Assembly (NCBI GenBank): GCA_028293625.1
Contig: JAQGOL010000035.1
Coordinates: 1-64,000, forward strand
Length of the DNA: 64,000 nucleotides
Source of the DNA: Chthoniobacteraceae bacterium
Lineage (GTDB): Bacteria; Verrucomicrobiota; Verrucomicrobiia; Chthoniobacterales; Chthoniobacteraceae
Direction of reading: 5' to 3'
Numbering within the stretch: position 1 is the stretch's first letter; the number at the start of each line of letters is the position of its first letter. Of this stretch, positions 9,421 to 18,755 are shown one piece after another. The notes under the pieces are model-generated. The model saw nothing but the letters and a program-made list of their open reading frames with translations, did not search any database and was not told where the DNA came from. The translations under genes and the position numbers were made by a program.

Positions 9421-10221
9421 ATGTCCGACATGCACGTGGTGGCTCTCCAGCTTGATATTGTTTGGGAAGAGAAGGCCGCCAACTTCTCACAAGTCCGCGC
9501 GCTTCTTGAAAAGCAGCCTCCCAGGCCGGGCTCATTGATTGTGCTGCCGGAGATGTTTTCCACCGGGTTTTCCCTCAATCTCGCGATCACAAGGCAAACG
9601 CCGGAGCGCGAAGATGAACAGTTTCTCTCCGCGCTCGCCGTCGATTACGCGAGTTTTGTGGTTGGCGGAGTGGTCAGTCCCGGCACCGGGGAAAAGGGAG
9701 CCAATGAAGCGGTTGCCTATTCTCCCGATGGCGCTCTGATTGCCCGCTACAGAAAGATCCATCCGTTCAGCCTTGGCGGGGAAGCCGGCGTGCATGAGGC
9801 CGGTTCGCAGATTGTGACCTTCAAATGGGGCCGGTTCACAGTCGCTCCTTTTGTTTGTTACGACCTTCGGTTTCCCGAGATTTTCCGGGACGCAAGCCGC
9901 CAGGGCGCGGATTTATTCATCGTCATGGCGCTCTGGCCGGTCAAACGCCAGCAGCATTGGCTCACGCTATTGCAGGCGCGTGCGATTGAAAATCAGGCCT
10001 GCGTCATCGGGGTCAACCGTACCGGCAACGATCCCCTTTACAGTTATGCGGGCCGCAGCGTGGCGATCAATTGCCATGGAATTATTACCGCCGACGCAGG
10101 CGAACAGGAAGGCGTTCTCACGGCCGCGCTTGATCCCGAGGCAACGGCTGCCTGGCGGCGTGATTTCCCGGCCCTTCGGGATGCGCATCCGCCCGTGCCG
10201 GCCGCGGTTCCCGCCGTTTAG
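9421..10221 (+). CDS. Carbon-nitrogen hydrolase (nitrilase family), omega-amidase-like
   Basis: 266 residues from the ATG at 9421; the frame is open 36 bases further up, but the added residues are basic and not conserved. The nitrilase catalytic triad is complete: Glu in LPEMFSTGF, Lys in YRKIHPFS, and Cys in FVCYDLRFPE. EMFSTGF and CYDLRFPE are the signatures of the YafV/Nit2-type omega-amidase branch, which clears alpha-ketoglutaramate and similar amides in methionine salvage. A neighbouring nucleosidase of MTAN type fits such a salvage role, but that link is inference. Cytoplasmic, no signal peptide. Confidence 0.88.
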   Translation: MSDMHVVALQLDIVWEEKAANFSQVRALLEKQPPRPGSLIVLPEMFSTGFSLNLAITRQTPEREDEQFLSALAVDYASFVVGGVVSPGTGEKGANEAVAYSPDGALIARYRKIHPFSLGGEAGVHEAGSQIVTFKWGRFTVAPFVCYDLRFPEIFRDASRQGADLFIVMALWPVKRQQHWLTLLQARAIENQACVIGVNRTGNDPLYSYAGRSVAINCHGIITADAGEQEGVLTAALDPEATAAWRRDFPALRDAHPPVPAAVPAV

Positions 10222-10231
10222 GAAAGCGGCT

Positions 10232-10684
10232 TTATCCTTTGGAATCGGGCGATTGGTTAAGCAAAAGCCAGTACATACCGAGTTGCTGCACCGCCGTGGT
10301 AAAACTTTCGAAGTTCACCGGCTTGATCAAATAACTGTTCACCCCAAGCTCATAGCTCTCCACAAGGTCGCTCTGTTCTTTGGAAGAAGTGAGGACAACG
10401 GTCGGGATATTCCGGGTGCGCGGATCGGCTTTAATTCGCCGCAATACTTCGAGTCCGTCGACTTTGGGCAACTTCAAATCGAGCAGGATCAGCTTCGGCT
10501 CATCTTCAATGTTCCGCTCCGCATGGGGGCCCTCGCAAAAGATGAACTCCAGCGCCTCCTCCCCATCACGGGCCACATGGATCCGGTTGGTAAGATTCGA
10601 CTTTCGCAACGCACGCAATGCCAGCGCGAGATCTTCGGGGTTATCTTCAACGAGCAGGATTTCAACGATCGGGTGATCACTCAT
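10232..10684 (-). CDS. Single-domain response regulator (Rcp1/CheY-like)
   Basis: 150 residues. The start at 10684 ([18 protein letters not shown]) is fixed by the receiver-domain N-terminus; longer frames add unrelated residues. The acidic pocket is VEDNPED, the phosphoacceptor Asp is in [13 protein letters not shown], the Thr/Ser is in VVLTSSKE, and the Lys is in [11 protein letters not shown]. The insert between the first helix and the Asp ([15 protein letters not shown]) is typical of Rcp1-type regulators that pair with phytochrome or PAS kinases. No output domain. Its ATG overlaps the end of the upstream kinase gene by eight bases, so the two are translated together and this is the likely phosphorylation target. 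Confidence 0.93.
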   Translation of the reverse strand: MSDHPIVEILLVEDNPEDLALALRALRKSNLTNRIHVARDGEEALEFIFCEGPHAERNIEDEPKLILLDLKLPKVDGLEVLRRIKADPRTRNIPTVVLTSSKEQSDLVESYELGVNSYLIKPVNFESFTTAVQQLGMYWLLLNQSPDSKG

Positions 10685-12704
10685 GAGCGGCTTTGGAGGA
10701 AAGGGTGAAATAGAAGGTGGCGCCGCAACCAGGCTGCGATTCAGCCCAGACGCGCCCGCCATGACGATGGACAATCCGCTGGACAATCGCGAGGCCAACC
10801 CCGGTTCCCTCGTACTCCTCGGCACGATGAAGGCGTTGGAACACTCCAAAGAGTTTGTCCGCGTATCGCATGTCAAAACCCGTGCCGTTGTCGCGCACGA
10901 AATAGACGTTTTCCATCGTGGACACCAAACAGCCTACCTCGATCACAGCCGTTTCGCGCTTCTGCGAGTATTTAAGGGCGTTTGAAAGCAGATTAACCCA
11001 GACCTGTTTAAGCAACGCAATGGCGCCGTTGCAGGGTGGCAGCTCGCCAATGCGGAAATCAATCAGGCGGCCGTTCCGTTCGGCGTGCAATTCTTCAATC
11101 ACCGATTGCACCAGCCTGCCGGTATCCACTGTGTGGCTGGTAAGCGGCGCGCGGCTTAACCGGGAAAAGGCGAGCAGATCATCAATCAGGCGACCCATTT
11201 TTTGCGCCCCTTTCCGGATCGTTTCAAGATAGCGGCGTCCCTCCTCCGGGAGCAGCTCGCCATAATCCTCAATCACCGCCACCGAAAATCCGTCCACGGC
11301 CCGCAGCGGGGCGCGCAGATCATGGGAAACCGAATAAGAGAATGCCTCCAGCTCTTTGTTGGCAGCTTCAAGCTGCGTGGTTCGATCGCTGACGCGCCGT
11401 TCGAGATCGGCATTGAGCAAACGAATCTTTTCCTCCGATTTCTTTCGCTCAGTGACGTCGTAGGAAAGGATCAGGATTCCTTCCACCACGGGCAGGATGC
11501 TCAGTTCAAACCACGCGTTGGACCCGTCGACATAAGCAAACTCATTGTCGAGCACGCAGGGAATCCTTTGCTCCATGCAGACCTGAAGGGTCTTGAACAT
11601 CTCGCTCTCCTCAATGCCCGGATAAACCTCCATCATCGTGCGTCCGAGCAACTCTTCCTTTTTTTTATGCCCGTGCAGGCCCGCCCGCGCATTGACATAA
11701 CAATACGTCCATTGGGAATCGACGATCTGGCACCCTTCAAAAAGATTGTCGAGCGTGGTGCGCAGCCGCGATTCGCTCTCCTTTAGCGCGGCTTCCGTCA
11801 GTTTGTGCTCCGTGATGTCAGTCAGAGTTACAAACGCCAGCGTCTTCCCACTCACATATTCCGCGATCAAACCACTGCAACTCAGGATGCACTCCCACCC
11901 GCTCCCGATCCGCTTAAGCCGGAACTGCACGTCGTGCAGCGACTCTCCCCGCAGGATCCGGGCAAGCGGCCATTGATCCAATGGCAGCTTCACCCCTTCC
12001 AATGTTACGAGCTCAAACATTTCTGCGAATTCAGGAAGCTTCCGGCGGCCTTCCTCTTCGCTTTCAAAACCGTGCATTCTAAGGCTTGCCCGGTTCCAAT
12101 GAAGCGCCTGTCCTCCCAGATCGGAAACCACGAGCCCTTCCGTGAGATGATCAACAACGGTCTGCAGCCGCCCCTCGCTTTCGCGAAGCGCTTCCTCGCG
12201 GCGAAGCAGAGACTCGTTTGCAGCTTGCAACTGCGCGGTTCTTTCCATGACCCGCTTCTCAAGCTCCATGTTGGTTTCATGCAAATCTTCCGCCGCACGG
12301 CCCCGGCCTTCCTCTATTATTGATGCAGCTGGCTGCTTCGCCGCCGCCACGAGCCGACAAAGCAGGATCGACGCTGGCACCGACATCAATGCGGTCAGCC
12401 CCTTCAGAGCGCCCGAAAGCCAGTAGTCGGCGTGCCATATATTCCAGACTTCAAACAGATGCGTGATGCCGCAGCCAAGAATGAAGAACGCAAGCCAAAC
12501 AAACCCCGGGCTGAAAGAGGGAGCTTTGCGTTTCCCGATACAATAAACGAGCGCTACAAGCATCGAACAGAAAGCCGATGCAATCAGCGTATCAGATATA
12601 GCGTGGAGCCATACAAGCGATGCACTCCAGAAATAACAGTCGCCTCGCGGCATCAAACCGTCTGCCAGCAACGAACCGTTTATAACCTCTTTTAAATAGC
12701 TCAT
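10677..12704 (-). CDS. Sensor histidine kinase with ethylene-receptor-like membrane domain and two PAS domains
   Basis: 675 residues from ATG 12704; an upstream ATG at 12785 is possible, but the family start is just before MPRGDCYFW. Residues about 30-115 form three membrane spans matching the ethylene-binding domain of plant ETR1 and bacterial homologues: the ISD aspartate (Asp38) and the GCGITHL copper ligands (Cys78, His82) are kept. The usual Tyr, Ile and Pro of the second contact (AxAYxSIP in ETR1) are Phe45, Met48 and Leu49. After a coiled linker follow two PAS domains (about 165-290 and 295-410), a second coiled linker, HisKA with the H-box [19 protein letters not shown], and HATPase_c ([26 protein letters not shown]). 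It is transcribed ahead of an overlapping Rcp1-type regulator. The ligand is not known. Confidence 0.9.
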   Translation of the reverse strand: MSYLKEVINGSLLADGLMPRGDCYFWSASLVWLHAISDTLIASAFCSMLVALVYCIGKRKAPSFSPGFVWLAFFILGCGITHLFEVWNIWHADYWLSGALKGLTALMSVPASILLCRLVAAAKQPAASIIEEGRGRAAEDLHETNMELEKRVMERTAQLQAANESLLRREEALRESEGRLQTVVDHLTEGLVVSDLGGQALHWNRASLRMHGFESEEEGRRKLPEFAEMFELVTLEGVKLPLDQWPLARILRGESLHDVQFRLKRIGSGWECILSCSGLIAEYVSGKTLAFVTLTDITEHKLTEAALKESESRLRTTLDNLFEGCQIVDSQWTYCYVNARAGLHGHKKKEELLGRTMMEVYPGIEESEMFKTLQVCMEQRIPCVLDNEFAYVDGSNAWFELSILPVVEGILILSYDVTERKKSEEKIRLLNADLERRVSDRTTQLEAANKELEAFSYSVSHDLRAPLRAVDGFSVAVIEDYGELLPEEGRRYLETIRKGAQKMGRLIDDLLAFSRLSRAPLTSHTVDTGRLVQSVIEELHAERNGRLIDFRIGELPPCNGAIALLKQVWVNLLSNALKYSQKRETAVIEVGCLVSTMENVYFVRDNGTGFDMRYADKLFGVFQRLHRAEEYEGTGVGLAIVQRIVHRHGGRVWAESQPGCGATFYFTLSSKAAHE

Positions 12705-12871
12705 TGGGGTGGCCGATAAGCCGCATACTACCATCTTTGTCCATAGACGATAAGTGACCCCAGGACGGCATGCTTTCTCCTGCAAGCCCCAAAACAGTCC
12801 ACCACGGCATCCCGAGCCGCGTTTTCAAGCACGCATTACAACGAGCCCACTAATCGCTAGCCTTCACCTTC

Positions 12872-15800
12872 TTATGGCGGAGTCAGCAACCAGTTGATTG
12901 CGTCATCATCCCGGAGAAAAAAGCCGGAGAATTCCTGCTGCGCCTGCAAGGTCACACCCTCGAGTCTGCGCTTCTTGCCTGTGCCCGGTTCGCGGAAGGT
13001 TCCCCGCACGATTCCCGTTGCCGGATCCAATGTCAGCTTCATCTGGGTGGGATTAGGCAGGTCGGTTAAAAACCGGTTGGCAGCGGTAAGATGCACCATG
13101 GTTGCATTCTCCTGGGCGTTCGCCCTGAACCCCAACGTATCATTCGCAGGCAGATTAAGGACTCTTTGGCCACGAAGCGGCGAAGAGTAAAACGAGCCTT
13201 CCACGGTCAGCATCCGGGTAAATCCAAGCGGCCAAAACTTCTCTTTGGCCCTCGCCGGCTTACTCCATTCGAGCGTCCCTTCGACTGCTTGCAACGCTCC
13301 CTGGCGGGCGAATCGCAGGGAACCCGCCAAATAACCCGCATTGGGAAAAACAGTTTTATAAAGGGCGTCGTAGCATGCCGCAGAGCCATCTTCATGCAAC
13401 AACGCCGAATTACTTAGGAGGGAGCCATCCGGCAACCTGCCTGTTATTCTTACACTCCCCGGCGCGCCAATCACAACAACTGCGTATCCAGCCGCTTGCG
13501 GTTCGCCATCGAAAGAAGGATTCATCCGCACCGTGTAGCGCCCTGATTGCTGGTTGGAGTAACCAGGCTGCTGAAATAAGAGAGAGCCGCTCTGAAACAC
13601 TCCGGCTGGCAGAGTCTCTTTGAGCGCAGCCATAAGAGTATGCCCGGAGGCATCAAGATGCATTTGGAGCTCCAATGCCTCCTGACCTTTCCGTGCGATT
13701 GTCCTCTGGAAATTGAGTTCCGGAGTGAATTTACCCGTAAACGAATAAGCAAGACCCTTGTAATCAAGCTTGGCGCTAAGCCCTCCGCCGCCGCTCACGG
13801 TCACGGTTAAACGTCCGGGATAAGCAGGCTCTTCCGGATTGAGGGTATTATCATGGAGCAGGAGTGACTGATAGGTGCCATCAACATCAGTCCAGACAAC
13901 AAACCGAAGTTCGGCTCCGGCGCTCTCAATGCTGCTGACTTCGTTTGCGACTGTCACCGAGTAGCGTCCCGCATCAAGCGACGTGACATTGCTGAGAGTC
14001 AGAGTGGAACCGGTTTGCTCCGGCAGTGTCGTGCCGTCCTTTTTCCATTGGTAAGTAATCGGCGAGTAACCCGTTGCCTGTACCGTGAAAACGACATTTG
14101 CATTCGGCTTCACGTCGCTCGACCTCGGCTGTTCCACAATGCGCGGCCGCAACCGTACTTCGAGATTTACGGCATCGCTCAGTGTCGAACCGACCACGTT
14201 GGTAATCGTGCAACGATAGCTGCCGTCATCGCTGGAGACGGCATTTGAAATGGTGAGCGTCGCGCCTATGGCGCCATTTATAGGGCGCCTGTCATGTTCC
14301 CACTGGTAACTCAATGGCGCGCTGCCAGCCGCTGTGACCGTGAAGCTGGCCGTGCTACCCTCGTGCACCACAACCGGAATCGGTTGCACCGTGATTTGAA
14401 TGGGATCATTGACGGCAAGTTCGGCAGGACTGCTCGTCAGATTGCCTGCAATGTTGGTGATGACGACATCGTAGCTCCCTTCATCGCTTTCCAATACCGA
14501 CGAAATCACGTAACTCGCACTGCTGGCCCCACTGATAACCATCCCATTCTTGCGCCATTGGTAAGCAATGGGAGCAGTGCCCTCAACAGTGACACTGAAA
14601 CCAGCGGAGGCCGCCGGGTTAACCGTAATGGGCATCGGTTGCATTATGATCCGGATGGGGTCATTGACCGCAAGCGCAACCGGTTTGCTCGTAACACTTC
14701 CCGCGATATTGGTAACGACAACTTCATAGGTTCCTTCATCGCTTTTCATGACCGAAGGAATTGCGTAGTTCTCATTGACTGCCCCGCTGATGGCCATCGT
14801 ATTCTTCCGCCATTGGTAAGCAATCGGGCCGGTTCCCGAAGCCTTGACACTCAAGCTCGCTGAAGCCGCCGGATTTACCGTCATTGCAAGGGGTTGGACG
14901 GTAATCTGAATCGGATCATTCACAGCCAGGATCGCCGGATTGCTCGTCACACTGCCAACGATATTGGTTACCACCACATTATAAGCGCCCTCGTCATTTT
15001 CTGACACAGTGGGAATAGAATAGCTCGCGCCCGTGGCACCGCCGATCGCCACCTCATTCCTTTTCCACTGATAAGTCATGGGGCCGGTCCCCATCGCGGT
15101 GACACTGAAGCTGGCCGCAGCCGCCGGGTTCACCGTTTTTGCAAGCGGTTGCGCCGTGATCTGGATTGGATCATTGACGATGAGCGCCGCCGGATTGCTC
15201 GCCACGCTCCCTACTATATTGCTTGCCACGACATCGTAGCTGGCTTGATCACTCTCAGTCGCCGAAGAAATAGTATAGCTCGCATCGATCGCTCCGCCAA
15301 TTGGGACCGTGTTCTTGCGCCATTGATAATTGATCGGTCCAGTGCCTGCCACTGTAACGCTAAAGCTGACTGAAGCAGACGGGTTGACCGTTTTTCCAAT
15401 GGGTTGAGCGGTGATCTCAAGCGGGCTATTGACCGCGAGCGTAGCGAGGGCACTTGTTACATTGCCCACGATGTTGCCCACCACAACGTCGTAGCTGCCT
15501 GCCGCGCCCTTTGATACCGAAGGAATGAAGTAACCTGCACTGGTGGCGCCAAGAATTGACACTCCGTTTTTCCGCCATTGGTAAGTCAGCGGCCCGGTGC
15601 CCGCAGCCGTGATACTAAAACTGACCGGAGCAGCCGGGTTAACTATCATGGAGAGTGGTTGCGTCGTGATCTGGATTGGATCATTGACGGCAAGAAGCGC
15701 CGGATTGCTTGTCACACTACCTGCAATGTTGGTCAGTACGACATCATAGCTGGCTTGATCATTCTCAGCCGCCGTGGAAATCGTATAGCTGGCGCTGATG

Positions 15801-18100
15801 GCTCCATTAATCGGTATTGTGTTTTTGCGCCATTGATAATTGATAACCCCCGTGCCTGTCGCCACCACGCTGAAGCTCGCGGCGGTGCCCGGGTTGACAG
15901 TTCGGTCGAGGGGTTGGTTTGTAATCGCCGGACCAATGGAGAGTTCGGCGCCCGTGGTCGTTACCGTTCCCACCACGTTGGAGACTGCACATACATAAAT
16001 GCCTGCGTTGACGGAACTCACGCTGGCAATTGAATAAATCGAATTAGTAGCCCCCGCTATGTTAACACCATTCTTTTGCCACTGATAAGCAAACGGGGCT
16101 GTGCCGGTCGCGGTGAGAGTAAAACTCGCGGCGCCGCCCGGCATTTGGACCATCGATTGCGGCTGGCTGGTCAGCACGACCGGATCATTCACGGTAAGGA
16201 TCGCCCGGTTGCTTGTGACGGTTCCGGCGGCATTGGTAACCACCACGTCGTAAGCCCCCTCTTTTTCCTCACTCAGAAAGATCAGGTAAGTGTTGGAAAA
16301 CGCGTTGGCGATATTAATGCCATTCCGGCGCCACTGGTAGGTTGCCTGAACGGCCGCCGTACCCACGGTAAAATGGACAGGGACCCCGGGACTCGCTGTG
16401 ATATCTTCAGGTTGAAGATAAATCACGGGCGGATCAATCACCACGAGGGCGGCCGCGTTGCTAAGCACGGGGCCGACAATATTGCTTACCTCACATTGGT
16501 AGGTTGCGGTGTCAGAAAGTTGCGCGGAAGAAATGTTTAAAGTTGTCCCGCTTGCGCCGTTGATGTTGATCCCGTTTTTCTTCCATTGATAAGCCAACGG
16601 TGCCGTGCCGATGGCAGCCACGGCGAAGTTCGCGCTTTGATCCTGATTGACAGTAACCGGCTGCGGTGAAGCCGTGATGATTACCGGATCGTTGATACTC
16701 AAAGTGGCAACGTTGCTTGTGGCACTTCCCAATTCGTTTGTAACCACGACATCATAGGAGCCTTCATGGCTTTCCTGCGCCGGGCTGATGGTATAGCTGG
16801 CCGAAGTGGCGTTCGGAATACTCTGCCCGTTTTTCCGCCATTGATAAGTCAACGGGAACGAACCTGTCACGGCTACGCTGAAAGTAACGTCTGAACCGGG
16901 GTTTTTAATCTGGCTGCCGGGATGCGCTGCAATGATCACCGGCGAAAGCTGGGTGATTGCAAGATTAAAGGTGCTAAAGCGTGCGACGCTGGGGATGATG
17001 GACTTTACACCCGAAAGCCCATCCGGCAGGGGAAGGATTTTGAGCCCAAAGAAATCTGCAGTCCAGCCTACGACGGTTCCATCAGACTTGATAGCATAGT
17101 TTTTCGAGCTGACTGCCGCAATGCTGACTATTCCAGTAAGTCCCGGAGGCGGCGTGGAAGGCGCGCCGCTTGAGGTGGCACTCCAACCAATCACGGTTCC
17201 GTCGGATTTAAGTGCAAGGCCGTGAAAATCGCCCGCTGCAATAGCCACTATGCCGGAGATGCCAGCCGGCAAGGTATGTGGTATGCCCCATGAAGCAACA
17301 GTTCCATCGGTTTTCAGTGCGACATGCATCGAACCTCCCAATGCGAAAGCGGCAATATCAGGAATGCCGTCAGGAATATAAGGTATGCCAAGAAAACTCG
17401 TGTAAGTGCCGTCTGCTTTAAGCGCGATTCCGACTCGCTCTCCCATGGCCAGAGCAACAACGCTGGAGAGGCCGTTAAGTCTGTTTACGTAGAACGGAGA
17501 CCCCCATCCGACCACGGTGCCATCGGATTTAAGCGCAACGCTAAGCATGTCGGTTGTCACAATATCAACAACGCCGGAGAGCCCGGCCGGTATGCTCAAT
17601 TCGCCGTCGGAATTATCGCCCCACCCAACCACCGTGCCGTCTGATTTAAGCGCAAGCGTGTGATCTTCGTTGGTCGCAAGAGCAACAACGTCCGTAAAAC
17701 CTGCAGGGAAGGTGACAGCGCCAGTGAGGCTGTCCTTCCACCCTCGAAGGCCGAGAGGGCTCACAAGAACATTGAGAAATCCCGCGCTGCTGCGGGTGGT
17801 TCCTGTCGCATCGCTCACCTTGACCAAATAATGACCACGATCATTATACTGAACATTTGTTATTATGAGCGAATTTTCAGTCTTCCCGGCCATTGGCAGC
17901 CCGTTTCGCGACCATTGATAGCTCAGGTTGTCGCTCCCCACCGCCGACACACTCAACGTCACGCTCCCTCCAAGCGTGGCAACCTGCCTTTGCTTGGGTT
18001 GAACCGTAATCGTAGGCGCTGCCCAGCCTGCCGAAACCGCAAAAAAGAACACGAGACGCAGGATTTCGCGAAAGCGCACAAGTGGATAGGAAGCAGACAT
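12872..18100 (-). CDS. Secreted RCC1-repeat and Ig-like-repeat surface protein
   Basis: 1742 residues. A signal peptide (core LRLVFFFAVSAGWA) is followed by one Ig-like module (about 30-112). Next comes a seven-bladed RCC1-like propeller (about 115-385) with repeats of the form ALKSDGTVVGWG. Then there are twelve tandem I-set Ig modules of about 84 residues (about 387-1398), each with QPxxxTVNPAAxxSFSV, YQWRKNG and GxYxVVVTN marks. A unique C-terminal domain (about 1400-1742) follows, with no PEP-CTERM, LPXTG or type IX sorting tail that I can see. Such architecture suggests an extracellular adhesin or matrix protein. No neighbour explains its export. The gene stands alone behind about 310 bp with its own promoter region. 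Confidence 0.9.
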   Translation of the reverse strand: MSASYPLVRFREILRLVFFFAVSAGWAAPTITVQPKQRQVATLGGSVTLSVSAVGSDNLSYQWSRNGLPMAGKTENSLIITNVQYNDRGHYLVKVSDATGTTRSSAGFLNVLVSPLGLRGWKDSLTGAVTFPAGFTDVVALATNEDHTLALKSDGTVVGWGDNSDGELSIPAGLSGVVDIVTTDMLSVALKSDGTVVGWGSPFYVNRLNGLSSVVALAMGERVGIALKADGTYTSFLGIPYIPDGIPDIAAFALGGSMHVALKTDGTVASWGIPHTLPAGISGIVAIAAGDFHGLALKSDGTVIGWSATSSGAPSTPPPGLTGIVSIAAVSSKNYAIKSDGTVVGWTADFFGLKILPLPDGLSGVKSIIPSVARFSTFNLAITQLSPVIIAAHPGSQIKNPGSDVTFSVAVTGSFPLTYQWRKNGQSIPNATSASYTISPAQESHEGSYDVVVTNELGSATSNVATLSINDPVIITASPQPVTVNQDQSANFAVAAIGTAPLAYQWKKNGININGASGTTLNISSAQLSDTATYQCEVSNIVGPVLSNAAALVVIDPPVIYLQPEDITASPGVPVHFTVGTAAVQATYQWRRNGINIANAFSNTYLIFLSEEKEGAYDVVVTNAAGTVTSNRAILTVNDPVVLTSQPQSMVQMPGGAASFTLTATGTAPFAYQWQKNGVNIAGATNSIYSIASVSSVNAGIYVCAVSNVVGTVTTTGAELSIGPAITNQPLDRTVNPGTAASFSVVATGTGVINYQWRKNTIPINGAISASYTISTAAENDQASYDVVLTNIAGSVTSNPALLAVNDPIQITTQPLSMIVNPAAPVSFSITAAGTGPLTYQWRKNGVSILGATSAGYFIPSVSKGAAGSYDVVVGNIVGNVTSALATLAVNSPLEITAQPIGKTVNPSASVSFSVTVAGTGPINYQWRKNTVPIGGAIDASYTISSATESDQASYDVVASNIVGSVASNPAALIVNDPIQITAQPLAKTVNPAAAASFSVTAMGTGPMTYQWKRNEVAIGGATGASYSIPTVSENDEGAYNVVVTNIVGSVTSNPAILAVNDPIQITVQPLAMTVNPAASASLSVKASGTGPIAYQWRKNTMAISGAVNENYAIPSVMKSDEGTYEVVVTNIAGSVTSKPVALAVNDPIRIIMQPMPITVNPAASAGFSVTVEGTAPIAYQWRKNGMVISGASSASYVISSVLESDEGSYDVVITNIAGNLTSSPAELAVNDPIQITVQPIPVVVHEGSTASFTVTAAGSAPLSYQWEHDRRPINGAIGATLTISNAVSSDDGSYRCTITNVVGSTLSDAVNLEVRLRPRIVEQPRSSDVKPNANVVFTVQATGYSPITYQWKKDGTTLPEQTGSTLTLSNVTSLDAGRYSVTVANEVSSIESAGAELRFVVWTDVDGTYQSLLLHDNTLNPEEPAYPGRLTVTVSGGGGLSAKLDYKGLAYSFTGKFTPELNFQRTIARKGQEALELQMHLDASGHTLMAALKETLPAGVFQSGSLLFQQPGYSNQQSGRYTVRMNPSFDGEPQAAGYAVVVIGAPGSVRITGRLPDGSLLSNSALLHEDGSAACYDALYKTVFPNAGYLAGSLRFARQGALQAVEGTLEWSKPARAKEKFWPLGFTRMLTVEGSFYSSPLRGQRVLNLPANDTLGFRANAQENATMVHLTAANRFLTDLPNPTQMKLTLDPATGIVRGTFREPGTGKKRRLEGVTLQAQQEFSGFFLRDDDAINWLLTPP
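13907..16942 (-). repeat. Array of twelve tandem Ig-module repeats (about 253 bp each)
   Basis: Inside the RCC1/Ig gene, twelve units follow one another without linkers; most modules end in a short bridge such as NDP before the next begins. Modules 6-10 (about 14.4-15.7 kb) are the most alike at the DNA level: phrases such as GATCTGGATTGGATCATTGA recur with few changes. This suggests recent unequal-crossover expansion, and such a block is prone to length change and to assembly collapse. Confidence 0.85.
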
Positions 18101-18412
18101 TGTAATCGATGAAAAATATTGCGGGATCGGGTCACGGAGAGGATGACCACGCCTGATTGATTCGCGGGCAGATCACTTCGAACGGAAGGAACTTTGCTTG
18201 CGAGACGTATTGAAAGCCTGTTACGCCGCCGTACTGGGTCCATTTCCGGCAGGAGAGATCTCCGGGTTCGTTCCGTAAATCAAGGCTAAACAATGCGCGG
18301 TTTCTTTTACACGAATGCGCGACCGTTTATAATCAATATGCAAACGTTATACTATACTCAGCAGATTTCCGACTTACAGGCCCGCGCAACTGAAAACGTT
18401 TACCCGCAATTT
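18101..18412. other. Intergenic region upstream of the RCC1/Ig gene
   Basis: 312 bp without a credible gene between the STAS stop and the RCC1/Ig start. The segment 18300-18365 is strongly A+T-rich compared with its surroundings (it includes GTTTATAATCAATATGCAAACG and TTATACTATACTC), which marks it as the probable minus-strand promoter region of the large gene. I see no clear -35/-10 pair and no terminator hairpin. Confidence 0.4.
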
Positions 18413-18751
18413 TTACATACAAGCCGCGGCACGGGCGTCCTCAAACGAATTATAGAGTCTGAAAAACTGTCCAAGACCCGTAATTGTAAAAAGCTCCATG
18501 ATTTCCGCGCGCGCCCCGGCAATGAAAAAGGAACGGCCTTGCTCGCGCGCCGCATGTTGATAGCGGATCAATTCTGAAAGTCCGCTGGAATCAACAAAAG
18601 AGACTTCGCTGATGTCGAGGATAAGGACCGGATGGTTGGCGCCGTTTTTGGCCTCCAGCAGGAGACGCAGCTTTGGAGCTTCCAACAGATCGATTTCGCC
18701 ACTGATGACAAGGACCGAATAATGTGACTGATCGTGGTTTGAAAATTCCAT
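18413..18751 (-). CDS. STAS-domain protein, anti-sigma factor antagonist type
   Basis: 112 residues from ATG 18751. One STAS domain: beta strand YSVLVISGEIDLLEAPKL, helix, then VLILDISEVSFVDSSGLSEL, in which the serine after Asp (DSSGL) is the site phosphorylated in SpoIIAA/RsbV relatives. It lies four bases downstream of the treY stop on the same strand, so it is probably in the same transcript. No RsbW-like kinase or PP2C phosphatase is near, so its partners must be coded elsewhere. The pairing with trehalose synthesis suggests a link to general stress control, which is inference only. Confidence 0.9.
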   Translation of the reverse strand: MEFSNHDQSHYSVLVISGEIDLLEAPKLRLLLEAKNGANHPVLILDISEVSFVDSSGLSELIRYQHAAREQGRSFFIAGARAEIMELFTITGLGQFFRLYNSFEDARAAACM

Positions 18752-18755
18752 GCGG

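Noticed and set aside
9851-10708. 285-residue open frame overlapping the nitrilase and response regulator
   Set aside because: It covers parts of two well-supported genes in other frames and shows no domain.
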